64,000 nt of DNA from UBA11051 sp964390495 (GTDB lineage: Bacteria; Armatimonadota; Zipacnadia; Zipacnadales; UBA11051), in assembly GCA_964390495.1 (NCBI GenBank), contig CAYMIN010000004.1:1-64000 (forward strand). Reading direction: 5' to 3'. Positions 25,562-33,954 of the stretch are shown here, one piece after another. Numbering within the stretch: the stretch's first letter is position 1; every line of letters begins with the position of its first letter. The notes under the pieces are model-generated. The model saw only the letters and a program-made list of their open reading frames with translations, had not been told where the DNA came from and did not search any database. The position numbers and the translations under genes were made by a program.

Positions 25562-26608
25562 ATGACCTCCAGAGAGCGCCTGATGACGGCCTTTGGATGT
25601 AGTACGCCCGACCGGGTGCCGGTCGCGCCGTTTGGCATGGGGGCCCTCGACCACGACTCCGCGATCGCCGATGAGCTAATCCGCAAGACCGATTTCATCG
25701 CCAGCAGCGGCGGGGCGGGCATATCGTTTCTGGGCGCGGTGGCGCAGGTGGAAGCCCATAGCGAAGGCAACCGCACCATCACCACCATCCAGACCCCGCA
25801 TGGGCCGCTGCGGCGCGTGGTCACCAGAACCGACATTACCTCGGCAACCACCGAGTTCCCATGCTGCACCGCCGATGATGTGGAGAAACTGCTAGCCATC
25901 CCCTACCAGCCGGCCAAGCCCGACCCTAGCGGCTTCAATGCCTGGAAGGACCGCGTCGGGGACGAAGGGGTAGTGCTGGCCGGCTGTATAGACCCGATCT
26001 GCGTGCCGGCCGAGTTCTTCTCGCCCGAAGACTTCTGTCTGCTGTGGATTGACGCGCCCGAGGCCATGAAAGCGCTGGTGGAGGTCGCCACGGTGCGGAT
26101 TCTGGAGTCGCTTGAGAGCGCCTGTGAGGCCGGCTTCGATGCCTTCAGGATCGTCGGCGGTGAATACGCATCCACGCAGCTGGGGCCGAAGGCGTTCGCG
26201 GAGCTGGTGGTCAAGCCGGACCGGCAGATGTGTGAGGTGATGCACCAGTACGGCGCCTTGGCCTACAACCATAACCACGGGCCGCTGATGGGCTATCTGG
26301 ACATGCTTATCGAGATCGGGATGGACGCCTGCGACTGCTTTGAGGCGGCACCGTGGGGTGACACCGACCTGCCCCAGGCCAAAGCGCGGCTGCAGGGGAA
26401 GGTGTGTATCGTCGGCAACCTCGATGACATGGAGGTAATTGACAAGCTCGACGAGGCCAGCGTGCGCCGGATAGCCCGCCAGCGCATCGAGGAGGCGGGT
26501 CCCGACGGCTTCGTCTTGGGAGGCACCGCCTCCGGCACCTACACTGAAAAGGCCGCCCGCAACTTCATGGCAATGGCCGAAGTCAGCAAGGAGATGGCTA
26601 ATGCCTAG
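25562..26608 (+). CDS. Uroporphyrinogen decarboxylase family protein (second paralog)
   Basis: This 348-residue URO-D fold protein opens with TSRERLMTAFGCSTPDRVPV, typical of the methyltransferase-like branch. At the position where MtaA/CmuA relatives have the zinc site HxCG it reads YNHNHGPL, so a histidine-type ligand set is possible. VCIVGNLDDMEVI and GPDGFVLGGTASGTY match the family C-terminal strands. It is strongly diverged from the paralog at 3014-4177. A class III aminotransferase gene follows after about 160 bases. Function is inferred only to the superfamily level. Confidence 0.82.
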   Translation: MTSRERLMTAFGCSTPDRVPVAPFGMGALDHDSAIADELIRKTDFIASSGGAGISFLGAVAQVEAHSEGNRTITTIQTPHGPLRRVVTRTDITSATTEFPCCTADDVEKLLAIPYQPAKPDPSGFNAWKDRVGDEGVVLAGCIDPICVPAEFFSPEDFCLLWIDAPEAMKALVEVATVRILESLESACEAGFDAFRIVGGEYASTQLGPKAFAELVVKPDRQMCEVMHQYGALAYNHNHGPLMGYLDMLIEIGMDACDCFEAAPWGDTDLPQAKARLQGKVCIVGNLDDMEVIDKLDEASVRRIARQRIEEAGPDGFVLGGTASGTYTEKAARNFMAMAEVSKEMANA

Positions 26609-26765
26609 CGGTCCGGTCAAGCTTGAGCAAAGCAGTCCTGTACCCGATACTCAGAAGCGAGGGGACAACCCGGCACCGTGACGCCGGCAAGCTGCGTGGG
26701 CATCACCGCAACTCGGTCCTAATACAATCCGGCTGTATCGCACAGCGAAAGTGAGCGAGGTCCCT

Positions 26766-28169
26766 ATGGCAGAAACAGGTCTTGGTTTTGACACGTTGAT
26801 GAATGATCCTTCGGGGAGAATAGCTGCAGCCATGGCTGCCGGCCGCGACTTTCTGTCCGAGACCGCGACATCCGGGCTGCTGGGCAAAGTAGGGGCGGCC
26901 ATAGATGTCGTGCCCGCCGCGCAGTACCCAGACAAGCGCTGGTTCCAGAAATCCTATGGCCGCGGCGTCACCGATGCACCCGAGGACCTGCTCGTCGGCA
27001 AGGGCCTGTTCTACCTGACCGAGCAGCGGCAGCTCTTCCTGGACTGTACCGCCGGCCATTACCAGATGACATGGGGGTACGAACAACCGGACCTGACGGC
27101 TCTCTTGCTGGACGGCATACAGCGCGGCATCGTCTGGGACGATCACAGTAATATCCCCTCAGCGCCGGTCAAGCAGCTTGCGGCCAAGCTCATAGAATTG
27201 GCTAATCCGGGAGCCGACCTGGCTGCTCTGCAGCAGGATGACGAGCGGCTCAACACTGTGCTCACAGGCTGTGCGACCGGCAGCGTCGCTTGCGCAGCGG
27301 GAATGAAGATTCAGCTATTGTATTACGAGCAGAATAAATCGAGCCATGGCGCGCCGGTGTTTGTCACGCTGGACGGCAACTATCATGGCAGCGATGTGTT
27401 CGGTCAGTATCTGCGCGGGATGTGGCCGCAGTATTTTGCCAATGTCGAGGTCGTCATGGTGCAGCCCAACGATGGCGATGAGCTGGAGGGGGTCTTTGCC
27501 CAGTACGGCGAGCGCATAGCGGGCTTCTGGGCCGAGCCGGTGATGATGAATCGCGAGGCGATCCTCCTGCAGCCCTGGTACCTGCAACTCGCCCGCCGCC
27601 TGTGTGATGAGACGGGCGCGCTGATGGCTATTGACGAGATTCAGAGTTGCTTCTGGTTCCCCGAGCTGTTCATTTTTCACCGCTTCGCCATCGAGCCGGA
27701 CCTGCTGGTCTTGGGCAAAGGCATGACGGCCGGCTTTCATCCGCTGGCGGCGCTGGTCTATCGGGGCAAGCTCGATATTCTGGAGCAGTATGACGCGATC
27801 AGCACCAACGGCAATGCCGCACTGCCCGCCTACCTGGCCCTGGGCAATATCGCCCTCATCAAGCGCGAGGCGCAAGGTATCGCGCGGGCCGGGGAGCACT
27901 ATCACGATAAAATGGTAGAGCTGGCCGAGCAGTTTCCCCGGCTGCTGGCTGAGGCGCGGGGAGTTGCGCACATGACGGGACTGAAGTTCCATCGCGTGGA
28001 TGATGCCCTGGCCTTCCACCGTGCCGCCGTAGCCAGCGGTCTGTGGGTGCGAGTACATGCCTACCACGCAGGCCATAGCACCATTTTGAGCAAGTTCGCC
28101 CTGCCCTTGAGCGAGCCGGTGGCCGACTATGCCACAGAGCGCTTCGCCGAGTTACTTGGAGGTCTTTAG
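26766..28169 (+). CDS. Class III aminotransferase
   Basis: This 467-residue PLP enzyme belongs to the family of acetylornithine, GABA and diaminobutyrate aminotransferases. Visible sites are TGCATGSVACAAGMK for cofactor phosphate, MAIDEIQSCFWF with the aspartate that binds PLP nitrogen, and VLGKGMTAGFHPLAA with the Schiff-base lysine (about K318). The ATG at 26766 follows AGCGAGG; a GTG at 26751 is possible. The N-terminal 60 residues are longer than in GABA aminotransferase. The substrate is unknown, and the preceding URO-D-like gene gives no clear hint. Confidence 0.88.
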   Translation: MAETGLGFDTLMNDPSGRIAAAMAAGRDFLSETATSGLLGKVGAAIDVVPAAQYPDKRWFQKSYGRGVTDAPEDLLVGKGLFYLTEQRQLFLDCTAGHYQMTWGYEQPDLTALLLDGIQRGIVWDDHSNIPSAPVKQLAAKLIELANPGADLAALQQDDERLNTVLTGCATGSVACAAGMKIQLLYYEQNKSSHGAPVFVTLDGNYHGSDVFGQYLRGMWPQYFANVEVVMVQPNDGDELEGVFAQYGERIAGFWAEPVMMNREAILLQPWYLQLARRLCDETGALMAIDEIQSCFWFPELFIFHRFAIEPDLLVLGKGMTAGFHPLAALVYRGKLDILEQYDAISTNGNAALPAYLALGNIALIKREAQGIARAGEHYHDKMVELAEQFPRLLAEARGVAHMTGLKFHRVDDALAFHRAAVASGLWVRVHAYHAGHSTILSKFALPLSEPVADYATERFAELLGGL

Positions 28170-28233
28170 GCAGGGCGTGGGCTGCAGGCGTCCGGCTTGC
28201 CCATAATCGAGCCGTGGAAAGGAATGAGCAGAA

Positions 28234-28989
28234 GTGGCGGATAATGAGGAAAGGTCAGACGAAGAGCGCACCACACCGCCCGGTTCGTTCAAGAGCTTCT
28301 GGCTGCACCATAATCTGTGGGCCTATGCGCTGATATTCGCCGTTATAGTCATATACGCCCTCTTGCAGTCGAGACTCGAGAAAGGTCCCGAACGTGTGCC
28401 GGAGGCTGAGCCGTCAGTGGCTGCCGATAGCGGCGATGTGGGTCCGGCCACTGAGCCGGAAATGGACTTCGACGGGGCGGTTGACACTGAAGCGCCGGCC
28501 GCAACGGGCCAAGACCCGATCGGCAAGCAAACGGCGGATGCGGCTGTCATCCACACCTCGATGGGGGACATCACGGTCAAGCTCTATAAGGAGGACGCCC
28601 CTCGGACCGTGGCAAATCTGGTCACTCTGGCCGAACAAGGCTTTTACGATGGCCTGACTTTTCACCGGGTGATTAAGGAATTCATGATTCAAGCCGGCTG
28701 TCCCAAAGGCGACGGCACCGGCGGGCCCGGATATACCTTTGAGGATGAGATCAACGACCATAAGCTCGGCGCCGGCACGCTGGCTATGGCTAACGCCGGT
28801 CCCAATACCAACGGCAGTCAGTTCTTCATCGTCACCGAGAAGCCGCAGCCCCATCTGGATGGCAAGCACACCGTCTTCGGGGAGGTCACAGCGGGTATGG
28901 ACGTGGTGCGGAAGATAGCCGCAGTACCCACGGGAGCCAGGGACAAGCCGCTGGCGCCGGTGACAATTAAGACGATTGAGATCAAGTGA
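28234..28989 (+). CDS. Membrane-anchored cyclophilin-type peptidyl-prolyl isomerase
   Basis: This 251-residue protein has one membrane helix (about residues 29-45), an acidic linker (50-100) and a cyclophilin domain (about 101-250). The domain shows FHRVIKEFMIQAGCPKGDGTGGPGY and NGSQFFIV, which are cyclophilin active-site segments. It would catalyse proline isomerisation in exported proteins on the outer face of the inner membrane. The GTG start has GGAATGAG nearby. The next gene, a YihY-family membrane protein, begins 46 bases later. Confidence 0.92.
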   Translation: MADNEERSDEERTTPPGSFKSFWLHHNLWAYALIFAVIVIYALLQSRLEKGPERVPEAEPSVAADSGDVGPATEPEMDFDGAVDTEAPAATGQDPIGKQTADAAVIHTSMGDITVKLYKEDAPRTVANLVTLAEQGFYDGLTFHRVIKEFMIQAGCPKGDGTGGPGYTFEDEINDHKLGAGTLAMANAGPNTNGSQFFIVTEKPQPHLDGKHTVFGEVTAGMDVVRKIAAVPTGARDKPLAPVTIKTIEIK

Positions 28990-29035
28990 TCGGTTGTTTG
29001 GGTCGGCATTTCTGGGTATGGTCTGCTAACCGCCT

Positions 29036-29977
29036 ATGAGTACTGAGAATGAGAAAGCGTCGTCTCGGCGTGGCGTGGGGCGCACGATTGTCCGGTTTTT
29101 CCGGGCGGTGGTGACGGCAGTTCGGCGCCACGGCAGTAGCGGCTCGCCGTTGATGGCCGCGGCGATTGCCTTCTACTCGGTCATCTGCCTGGGGCCGCTG
29201 GGGATACTGCTGTCGGCGGTCTTGGAGGTGCTCTTCGGCAAGGGCACCTACGCATGGGTCGAAGGCGCGCTCAACCAGTTCGATACCACCGCCGTCGAGC
29301 AGGTGATGCCGCAGGTCAAGGGTCTGCTGCAGGGGCCGGACCTGTTCGTCAGCGGGCCGCTGAGTGCGCTGGTGCTGATATGGGCGGGCCTGCGGCTGTT
29401 TGAGACGGTGGAGCGGAGTTTGACCGAAATCTGGCCGGGCAAGATCCTGCGCGGGATTCTCGGTCGCAAGCTGATCTCTCTGGCGATGATGGCTGTGGCC
29501 GGAGCTCTGCTGACCCTGTTCGTGCTTGCCAACGCCTTCTTCGCGCGATTGCACGGACTGCTGCAACAGGCGGAGTTGAGGTTCCCGGAGATTGACGCGC
29601 AGATGGTGATGCAGGCGCAGCCGGACATCATGGTGGTGCTGGGCTTTCTGCTGTCGCTGCTGGCGTTCAGTCTGCTGTATAAGTACATGCCGGTGCAGCG
29701 AGTGCCGAAGCGGGCGGCGCTGGCGGGCGCGCTGTGTGCCGCGGTCCTGTGGCAGGCGGCCTCGGGCATATTTACCTATCTACTGAGACTGCCGACGTAC
29801 AACAACGCGATGTATGGGGGTCTGGCGGGGGTCGTGGTGTTTTCGATGTGGACGTTTTTGGGCGCGCAGGTGCTGCTGTTCGGGGCGCATTTTGCGGCTG
29901 CCTTCAACGAAATCGTCCTCGGAGTAAAAACCCCGGAGCAGAAGGCCGCCGACCAGGGAACTCCGTCAGAGGCCTAG
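29036..29977 (+). CDS. YihY/BrkB family membrane protein
   Basis: This 313-residue protein has about six membrane segments. The family's opening AAAIAFYSVICLGPLGILLSAV and the late GGLAGVVVFSMWTFLGAQVLLFGAHFAAAFNE segments are clear. The family was once annotated as RNase BN in error; the present view is a membrane protein of uncertain role, possibly transport. The C-terminal cytoplasmic tail is short. It is likely co-transcribed with the cyclophilin gene. Confidence 0.9.
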   Translation: MSTENEKASSRRGVGRTIVRFFRAVVTAVRRHGSSGSPLMAAAIAFYSVICLGPLGILLSAVLEVLFGKGTYAWVEGALNQFDTTAVEQVMPQVKGLLQGPDLFVSGPLSALVLIWAGLRLFETVERSLTEIWPGKILRGILGRKLISLAMMAVAGALLTLFVLANAFFARLHGLLQQAELRFPEIDAQMVMQAQPDIMVVLGFLLSLLAFSLLYKYMPVQRVPKRAALAGALCAAVLWQAASGIFTYLLRLPTYNNAMYGGLAGVVVFSMWTFLGAQVLLFGAHFAAAFNEIVLGVKTPEQKAADQGTPSEA

Positions 29978-30315
29978 AGGCCTGGCCGAAAAGTGTTTTG
30001 CCCGGGAAGGCGACGGCGCTACACGTGTGTCAGGCACCGGTATGGCAAGGCCTGGCCGTTGCTCGCCGCGATATTGGGTGTTTTCGGCCGGGGCTCTAGC
30101 CTAGATTATTCGTGAAGGAATTTGGGAGTTGAGCGAAATGGGCTGCGAATGGTCTCTAGACCTAGATGGCCCATGCGTCTGGAGTGCCCCCCAAATGACG
30201 CGCTGTCATTTCCCGTAGGCCAGGCTTTCCAGCCTGGCGCAAGCTCAACCGCAAAGGCGTCGGGCTAGAAAGCCCGACCTACGCGTTGATGAATGATCGG
30301 ACCTGAGGCAAGCCT
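29978..30315. repeat. Intergenic spacer with two hairpin repeats
   Basis: GTAGGCCAGGCTTTCCAGCCTGGCGC (about 30216-30241) and GTCGGGCTAGAAAGCCCGACCTACGCG (about 30258-30284) are inverted copies of the GGCTGGAAGCC family. They lie between two convergent genes, so they may serve as a bidirectional terminator. Nothing coding is seen. Confidence 0.55.
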
Positions 30316-31509
30316 TTATTTATTGGCGGAGGACGGGGTTTTGAGCGCGCGAGAGATTACGAAGGTGGCTACCAGGGCCATCGCCGCGCCATAGTAGAAC
30401 GGAGCGCCGCCGCATCCCAGCCGGTCCCACAGTGCGCCGCCGATGACACTGGCAACCAGCAGTCCGGCACCCTCGCAGGCATGAAATACGCCCAGCCCCA
30501 GGCCGCGCCGGTCGGTGCGGCTGAGAGTGGAGGCGACGCCGCGTGCTGCAGCGCCGATGGCCCCCAGTTGCATGCCATAGACCACGAACCAAAGCGGCAT
30601 CAGATACGGCTCAGCGAACAACCCAAGGCCCAGACATACCACGGCATGTATCAGGTATGCCAGCATCAGCGCCGCTCGCGCTCCCAGCCTGTCAAGTAGT
30701 ACTCCCGCCGGATATGCCACTGCCGCGTACACGACATTGTGTAGCAAGTAGAGAGCCGGAACCAGAGCCGGAGCAACACCCACGTCCTGAGCGCGCAGCA
30801 AGAAGAAGGCGTAGGAGAAATTGCCCGCAGAAAAGAGCGTATGGGCGACCAGAAACAGAACGAAGGAGCCGGGTAGCTCGGCGGTGGCATGAGCTTGCCG
30901 AGGCGAGGACCTGGCCTGCTTGTCGCTGATGCCGAAAGCGAGGCTGAAGGCTGCCAGAACACCGGCGACCGTGACGAGCAGGAAGACCGCGCGGTAGTCG
31001 CCGGCGAAATATTGCAGCAGCAAGATCCCCAGGAGAGTCCCAACTATCGCCCCGGCAGTGTCCATGGCCCGGTGGAATCCAAAGGCATGCCCGCGGCTTT
31101 CAGGGGCTGTCGAATCGGCGATCAGGGCGTCGCGCGCCGAAGTGCGGATGCCCTTGCCGGTACGGTCGGCCACCCGCACCGCCAGCACGTGCCAGCCTAG
31201 CTGGGCCAGCGCCAACAGCGGCTTGCTCATGGTTGACAGCACATAGCCGGCCAGCACCAGCGGCTTGCGCCTGCCGATGCGGTCGGAGAACCACCCCGAC
31301 GCGATCTTGAGCAGGCTGGCAGTCGCGTCTGCCAGGCCCTCGATAATGCCGATGAAGCCCTTGCGCAGGCCAAGGACATTGGCCATGAACTGGGGTAACA
31401 GCGCGAGGATGGCTTCGCTGTGAACGTCGGTGAGGAAACTGACGACGCTCAGGATGATAACGTTGCGGTTAAGCCAACGGTTGGGGTCCGGATGGGGTTC
31501 GGTATCCGT
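30316..31509 (-). CDS. Major facilitator superfamily transporter, possible ACG start
   Basis: The family match covers about 397 residues. IIEGLADATASLLKIASGWFSDRIGRRKPLV is the MFS loop 2-3 signature, and about 12 membrane segments can be traced. The first membrane helix (NVIILSVVSFLTDVHSE) lies upstream of the first ATG (31386), and no ATG, GTG or TTG occurs in frame before the stop at 31543. An ACG at 31509 sits 8 bases after GGGAGG (31518-31523, minus strand), so it may be a rare start or a mutated ATG. If translation starts at 31386 the protein lacks helix 1. The substrate is unknown. Confidence 0.85.
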   Translation of the reverse strand, partial: TDTEPHPDPNRWLNRNVIILSVVSFLTDVHSEAILALLPQFMANVLGLRKGFIGIIEGLADATASLLKIASGWFSDRIGRRKPLVLAGYVLSTMSKPLLALAQLGWHVLAVRVADRTGKGIRTSARDALIADSTAPESRGHAFGFHRAMDTAGAIVGTLLGILLLQYFAGDYRAVFLLVTVAGVLAAFSLAFGISDKQARSSPRQAHATAELPGSFVLFLVAHTLFSAGNFSYAFFLLRAQDVGVAPALVPALYLLHNVVYAAVAYPAGVLLDRLGARAALMLAYLIHAVVCLGLGLFAEPYLMPLWFVVYGMQLGAIGAAARGVASTLSRTDRRGLGLGVFHACEGAGLLVASVIGGALWDRLGCGGAPFYYGAAMALVATFVISRALKTPSSANK

Positions 31510-31542
31510 GCGCCCGGCCTCCCGGGAGATGCTGTTGCGGGA

Positions 31543-32112
31543 CTATTCGGTCTCGCCCAGCAGCCTCTTGATGGTCTCTTCCAGTTGTTCGAGGGTCATG
31601 TCCATGCCCATCCTGGCGGCGATGCGGCCCTCGCCATCAACAATAACCGTCTGCGGTATCGGCAGGATCTGCTTGCCGGGGAAGAGCTTCTGATTTTCTG
31701 CCTCGCCGACCATGGCGATGGGTATCGTCAGGTCCTGCTGCTGCAACCAGCCCTGGACCATTGCCACATCGGGGTCTTCGGCGAGCGCCCAGATCTCCAC
31801 ACCCTTGCCGCCATAGGCCTCATAGATCGCCTGCATCTTGGGGAGCTTCTCGACGCATGGCTTGCAGTAAGTGGCCCAGAAGTATAGCACCACCAGCTTG
31901 CCGCGAGCGTTGGCGAGGCTGAGAGTATTGCCCTCCAGGTCGGCCAGCACTAGGTCGGGTGCCATCTCCGGCGGGTCGGCGGCACGATGCTCCACGCCGC
32001 CCGCAGGAGGCTTAGGCGGGTTCTCGGCTGTGCCCGGATGAGAGCATCCGTGCATCCCTAGAACCCCGACTAGTATGATGACAAGAATGAGCAGTGAAGG
32101 TAGCCGTCGCAT
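31543..32112 (-). CDS. TlpA/ResA-like thioredoxin lipoprotein
   Basis: This 189-residue protein has a signal peptide ending in GMHGC (lipid-modified C23 likely) and a proline-rich linker. Its thioredoxin fold has WATYCKPC (C83, C86) as redox site and the cis-proline segment ILPIPQTVI. It should act outside the inner membrane as a thiol-disulfide reductant, as ResA/TlpA do in cytochrome c maturation. No cytochrome genes are adjacent. It lies just before the MFS gene and after dut on the same strand. Confidence 0.92.
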   Translation of the reverse strand: MRRLPSLLILVIILVGVLGMHGCSHPGTAENPPKPPAGGVEHRAADPPEMAPDLVLADLEGNTLSLANARGKLVVLYFWATYCKPCVEKLPKMQAIYEAYGGKGVEIWALAEDPDVAMVQGWLQQQDLTIPIAMVGEAENQKLFPGKQILPIPQTVIVDGEGRIAARMGMDMTLEQLEETIKRLLGETE

Positions 32113-32138
32113 CGTCGTCTCCTTAGGTATTGGGCGGC

Positions 32139-32597
32139 TCAGTCGCCGGTGTGGCCGAAGCCGCCGGGGCCGCGGGCGGTCTGGTCAAGTTGCTCCTGCA
32201 CCTGCCAGGTGACGCGGCTGACCGGGGCCACCAGCATCTGGGCGATTCGCTGGCCGCGCTCGATGGTCACCGGCTCCTGACCGAGGTTGGCCAGGATCAC
32301 CTGCACCTGACCGCGATAGTCGGCGTCAATGGTGCCCGGGGAGTTGAGCACCGCCAGGCCCTGCTTGAGCGCCAGTCCACTGCGCGGCCTGATCTGCGCC
32401 TCGTAGCCGGGGGGTAGGCCGAGGTATATGCCGGTCGGTATCAGCCGGCGCTCGCCCGGCTGCAGGACAATGGCCTCGACTAGCGCCGCCTGCAGGTCCA
32501 TGCCCGCTGCCAGCTCGGTGGCATACTCGGGCACGCCCAACTCCCGCCCCTCCGGGGTGAAGGCAATGGCTACAGTCACTCGGTCCGGTTCTGACAA
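32139..32597 (-). CDS. dut: dUTP diphosphatase (dUTPase)
   Basis: This 152-residue trimeric dUTPase has all five motifs in order: AGMDLQAA, RPRSGLALKQG, NSPGTIDADYRG, RGQRIAQM and RGPGGFGHTG. It hydrolyses dUTP to dUMP, keeping uracil out of DNA and feeding thymidylate synthesis. The length is typical. It is divergent from the PK-C-domain pair. The dCTP-deaminase-like protein at 2000-2605 would produce its substrate if active, but that operon looks acquired separately. Confidence 0.97.
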   Translation of the reverse strand: MSEPDRVTVAIAFTPEGRELGVPEYATELAAGMDLQAALVEAIVLQPGERRLIPTGIYLGLPPGYEAQIRPRSGLALKQGLAVLNSPGTIDADYRGQVQVILANLGQEPVTIERGQRIAQMLVAPVSRVTWQVQEQLDQTARGPGGFGHTGD

Positions 32598-32682
32598 GTC
32601 GGGCTACCCTCCACGCGAACGGATTCGGAGCAGGCAAAGTGCCGGCTCACCCGTCCGTGATTATAGCAACGGCGGCGGCGAC

Positions 32683-32710
32683 TTGCAAATATGCGCCTAC
32701 GTGGTACAAT
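32683..32710 (+). promoter_or_regulatory. Promoter of the PK-C-domain gene pair
   Basis: TTGCAA (32683-32688), a 16-base spacer and TACAAT (32705-32710) lie about 50 bases upstream of the first gene. The element points away from dut. Confidence 0.55.
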
Positions 32711-32761
32711 CATCGGGCAAACCAAGTCGCACAGAACAGACCGATGAGAGGAGTGAGCGCG

Positions 32762-33343
32762 ATGGCGGAAATCTCTGTAAGGTACTTCGAGCAGGCCGGG
32801 GCGGTCAACACCGAGGCAACCCTGCAAGCGGCCAAGCAGCGCGCCGACGAGCTCGGCATCAGGCAGGTCGTCGTGGCCACCAGCAGCGGCAAGACGGCGC
32901 TGCAGGCTGCCGAGATGATGCCGGAGATGGACACGATTGTGGGAGTCACGCTGCAGGCCGGGCTGTGGGAGATCTATACCGGTCCGGACCCCGAAATCGT
33001 CGCCCAGGCCGCGGCCAAAGGCGTCCAGTTCTTCACCGGCATTCACACCTTCATGGGCGCGGTCGCCAGCGCGATCCAGAATGAGTTCGGCGGCCTGCCG
33101 CCTGAGGAGCTGATCGCCCGAACCTACTACACGATCTCACAGGGCACCAAGGTCGCGGTTGAGTGTATGATTATGGCCGCCGATGCCGGGCTGCTGGACA
33201 TGGACCAGGATGTCATTTCCATCGCCGGCACCAACGGCGGAGCCGATACCGCCTTGGTGGTCAAGCCCACCTTCAGCAACAAGTTCTTCCAGTGCCGGGT
33301 GCGCGAGTTCTTGGCGTTGCCCAGGACCGATGCCGGGGAGTAG
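32762..33343 (+). CDS. Pyruvate kinase C-terminal-domain protein, copy 1
   Basis: This 193-residue stand-alone protein is related to the C-terminal alpha/beta domain of pyruvate kinase. Family features are RYFEQAG at the start, QVVVATSSGKTALQAAEM (about 33-50), TVGVTLQAG, and GTKVAVECMIMAADAG in the second half. There is no catalytic barrel, so it is not a pyruvate kinase; in that enzyme this domain binds allosteric effectors. The start was set by GAGAGGAG 8 bases before the ATG at 32762. A close paralog follows 35 bases later, so this is a tandem duplication. The role is unknown. Confidence 0.85.
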   Translation: MAEISVRYFEQAGAVNTEATLQAAKQRADELGIRQVVVATSSGKTALQAAEMMPEMDTIVGVTLQAGLWEIYTGPDPEIVAQAAAKGVQFFTGIHTFMGAVASAIQNEFGGLPPEELIARTYYTISQGTKVAVECMIMAADAGLLDMDQDVISIAGTNGGADTALVVKPTFSNKFFQCRVREFLALPRTDAGE

Positions 33344-33378
33344 CCATCCCCACACGTCACTATCAGGGAGTGATCAGC

Positions 33379-33948
33379 TTGGCGCTAGTGTCAGTCCACT
33401 ACTTCGAGAAGCCGGGGCCGGCCAATACCGAGACGACCCTGCAAGCCGCTCAAGAGCGCGCGGCGGAGTTGGGGATCAGGCAACTGGTGCTGGCCTCCAA
33501 CACCGGCAAGACCGCCCTGGCCGCCGCCGAGATGATACCGGAGCTGGAACGGATCATCGGCGTTACCGAGGCTGCCGGGTGGTGGGATGTGGATACGCCG
33601 CCGGACCCGGAGATAATCGCGCAAGCTCAGGCGCAGGGCGTCAAATTCGTCACGGGCACGCACGGGCTGATGGGCGCGGTGTCTTGGGCGATTCAGGAAT
33701 CGTTCGGCGGCCTGCCTCCGGCGGAGCTGATCGCGCGGACCTATTTCACACTCTCGCGGGGCACCAAAGTCGCAGTCGAATGCCTGCTGATGGCCGCCGA
33801 TGCCGGGCTGCTGTGGATGGCGGAAGATGCCATAGCCATCGCCGGCACCGGCAAGGGTGCGGATACGGCGATGGTCGTGAAACCCGCCTTCAGCAACCGG
33901 TTCTTCGACCTGCGGATACGCGAGTTTCTGGCAATGCCCAGAGGCTGA
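33379..33948 (+). CDS. Pyruvate kinase C-terminal-domain protein, copy 2
   Basis: This 189-residue paralog of the preceding gene matches it over its length: VHYFEKPG versus VRYFEQAG, LGIRQLVLASNTGKTA versus LGIRQVVVATSSGKTA, and near-identical C-terminal ends. The TTG start at 33379 has AGGGAG 8 bases upstream. The two products could form a heteromer or differ in ligand, since most differences fall in the middle (EAAGWWDVDTP versus LQAGLWEIYTG). The operon of two ends 6 bases before the convergent gmhB-like gene. Confidence 0.85.
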   Translation: MALVSVHYFEKPGPANTETTLQAAQERAAELGIRQLVLASNTGKTALAAAEMIPELERIIGVTEAAGWWDVDTPPDPEIIAQAQAQGVKFVTGTHGLMGAVSWAIQESFGGLPPAELIARTYFTLSRGTKVAVECLLMAADAGLLWMAEDAIAIAGTGKGADTAMVVKPAFSNRFFDLRIREFLAMPRG

Positions 33949-33954
33949 GGGGGA

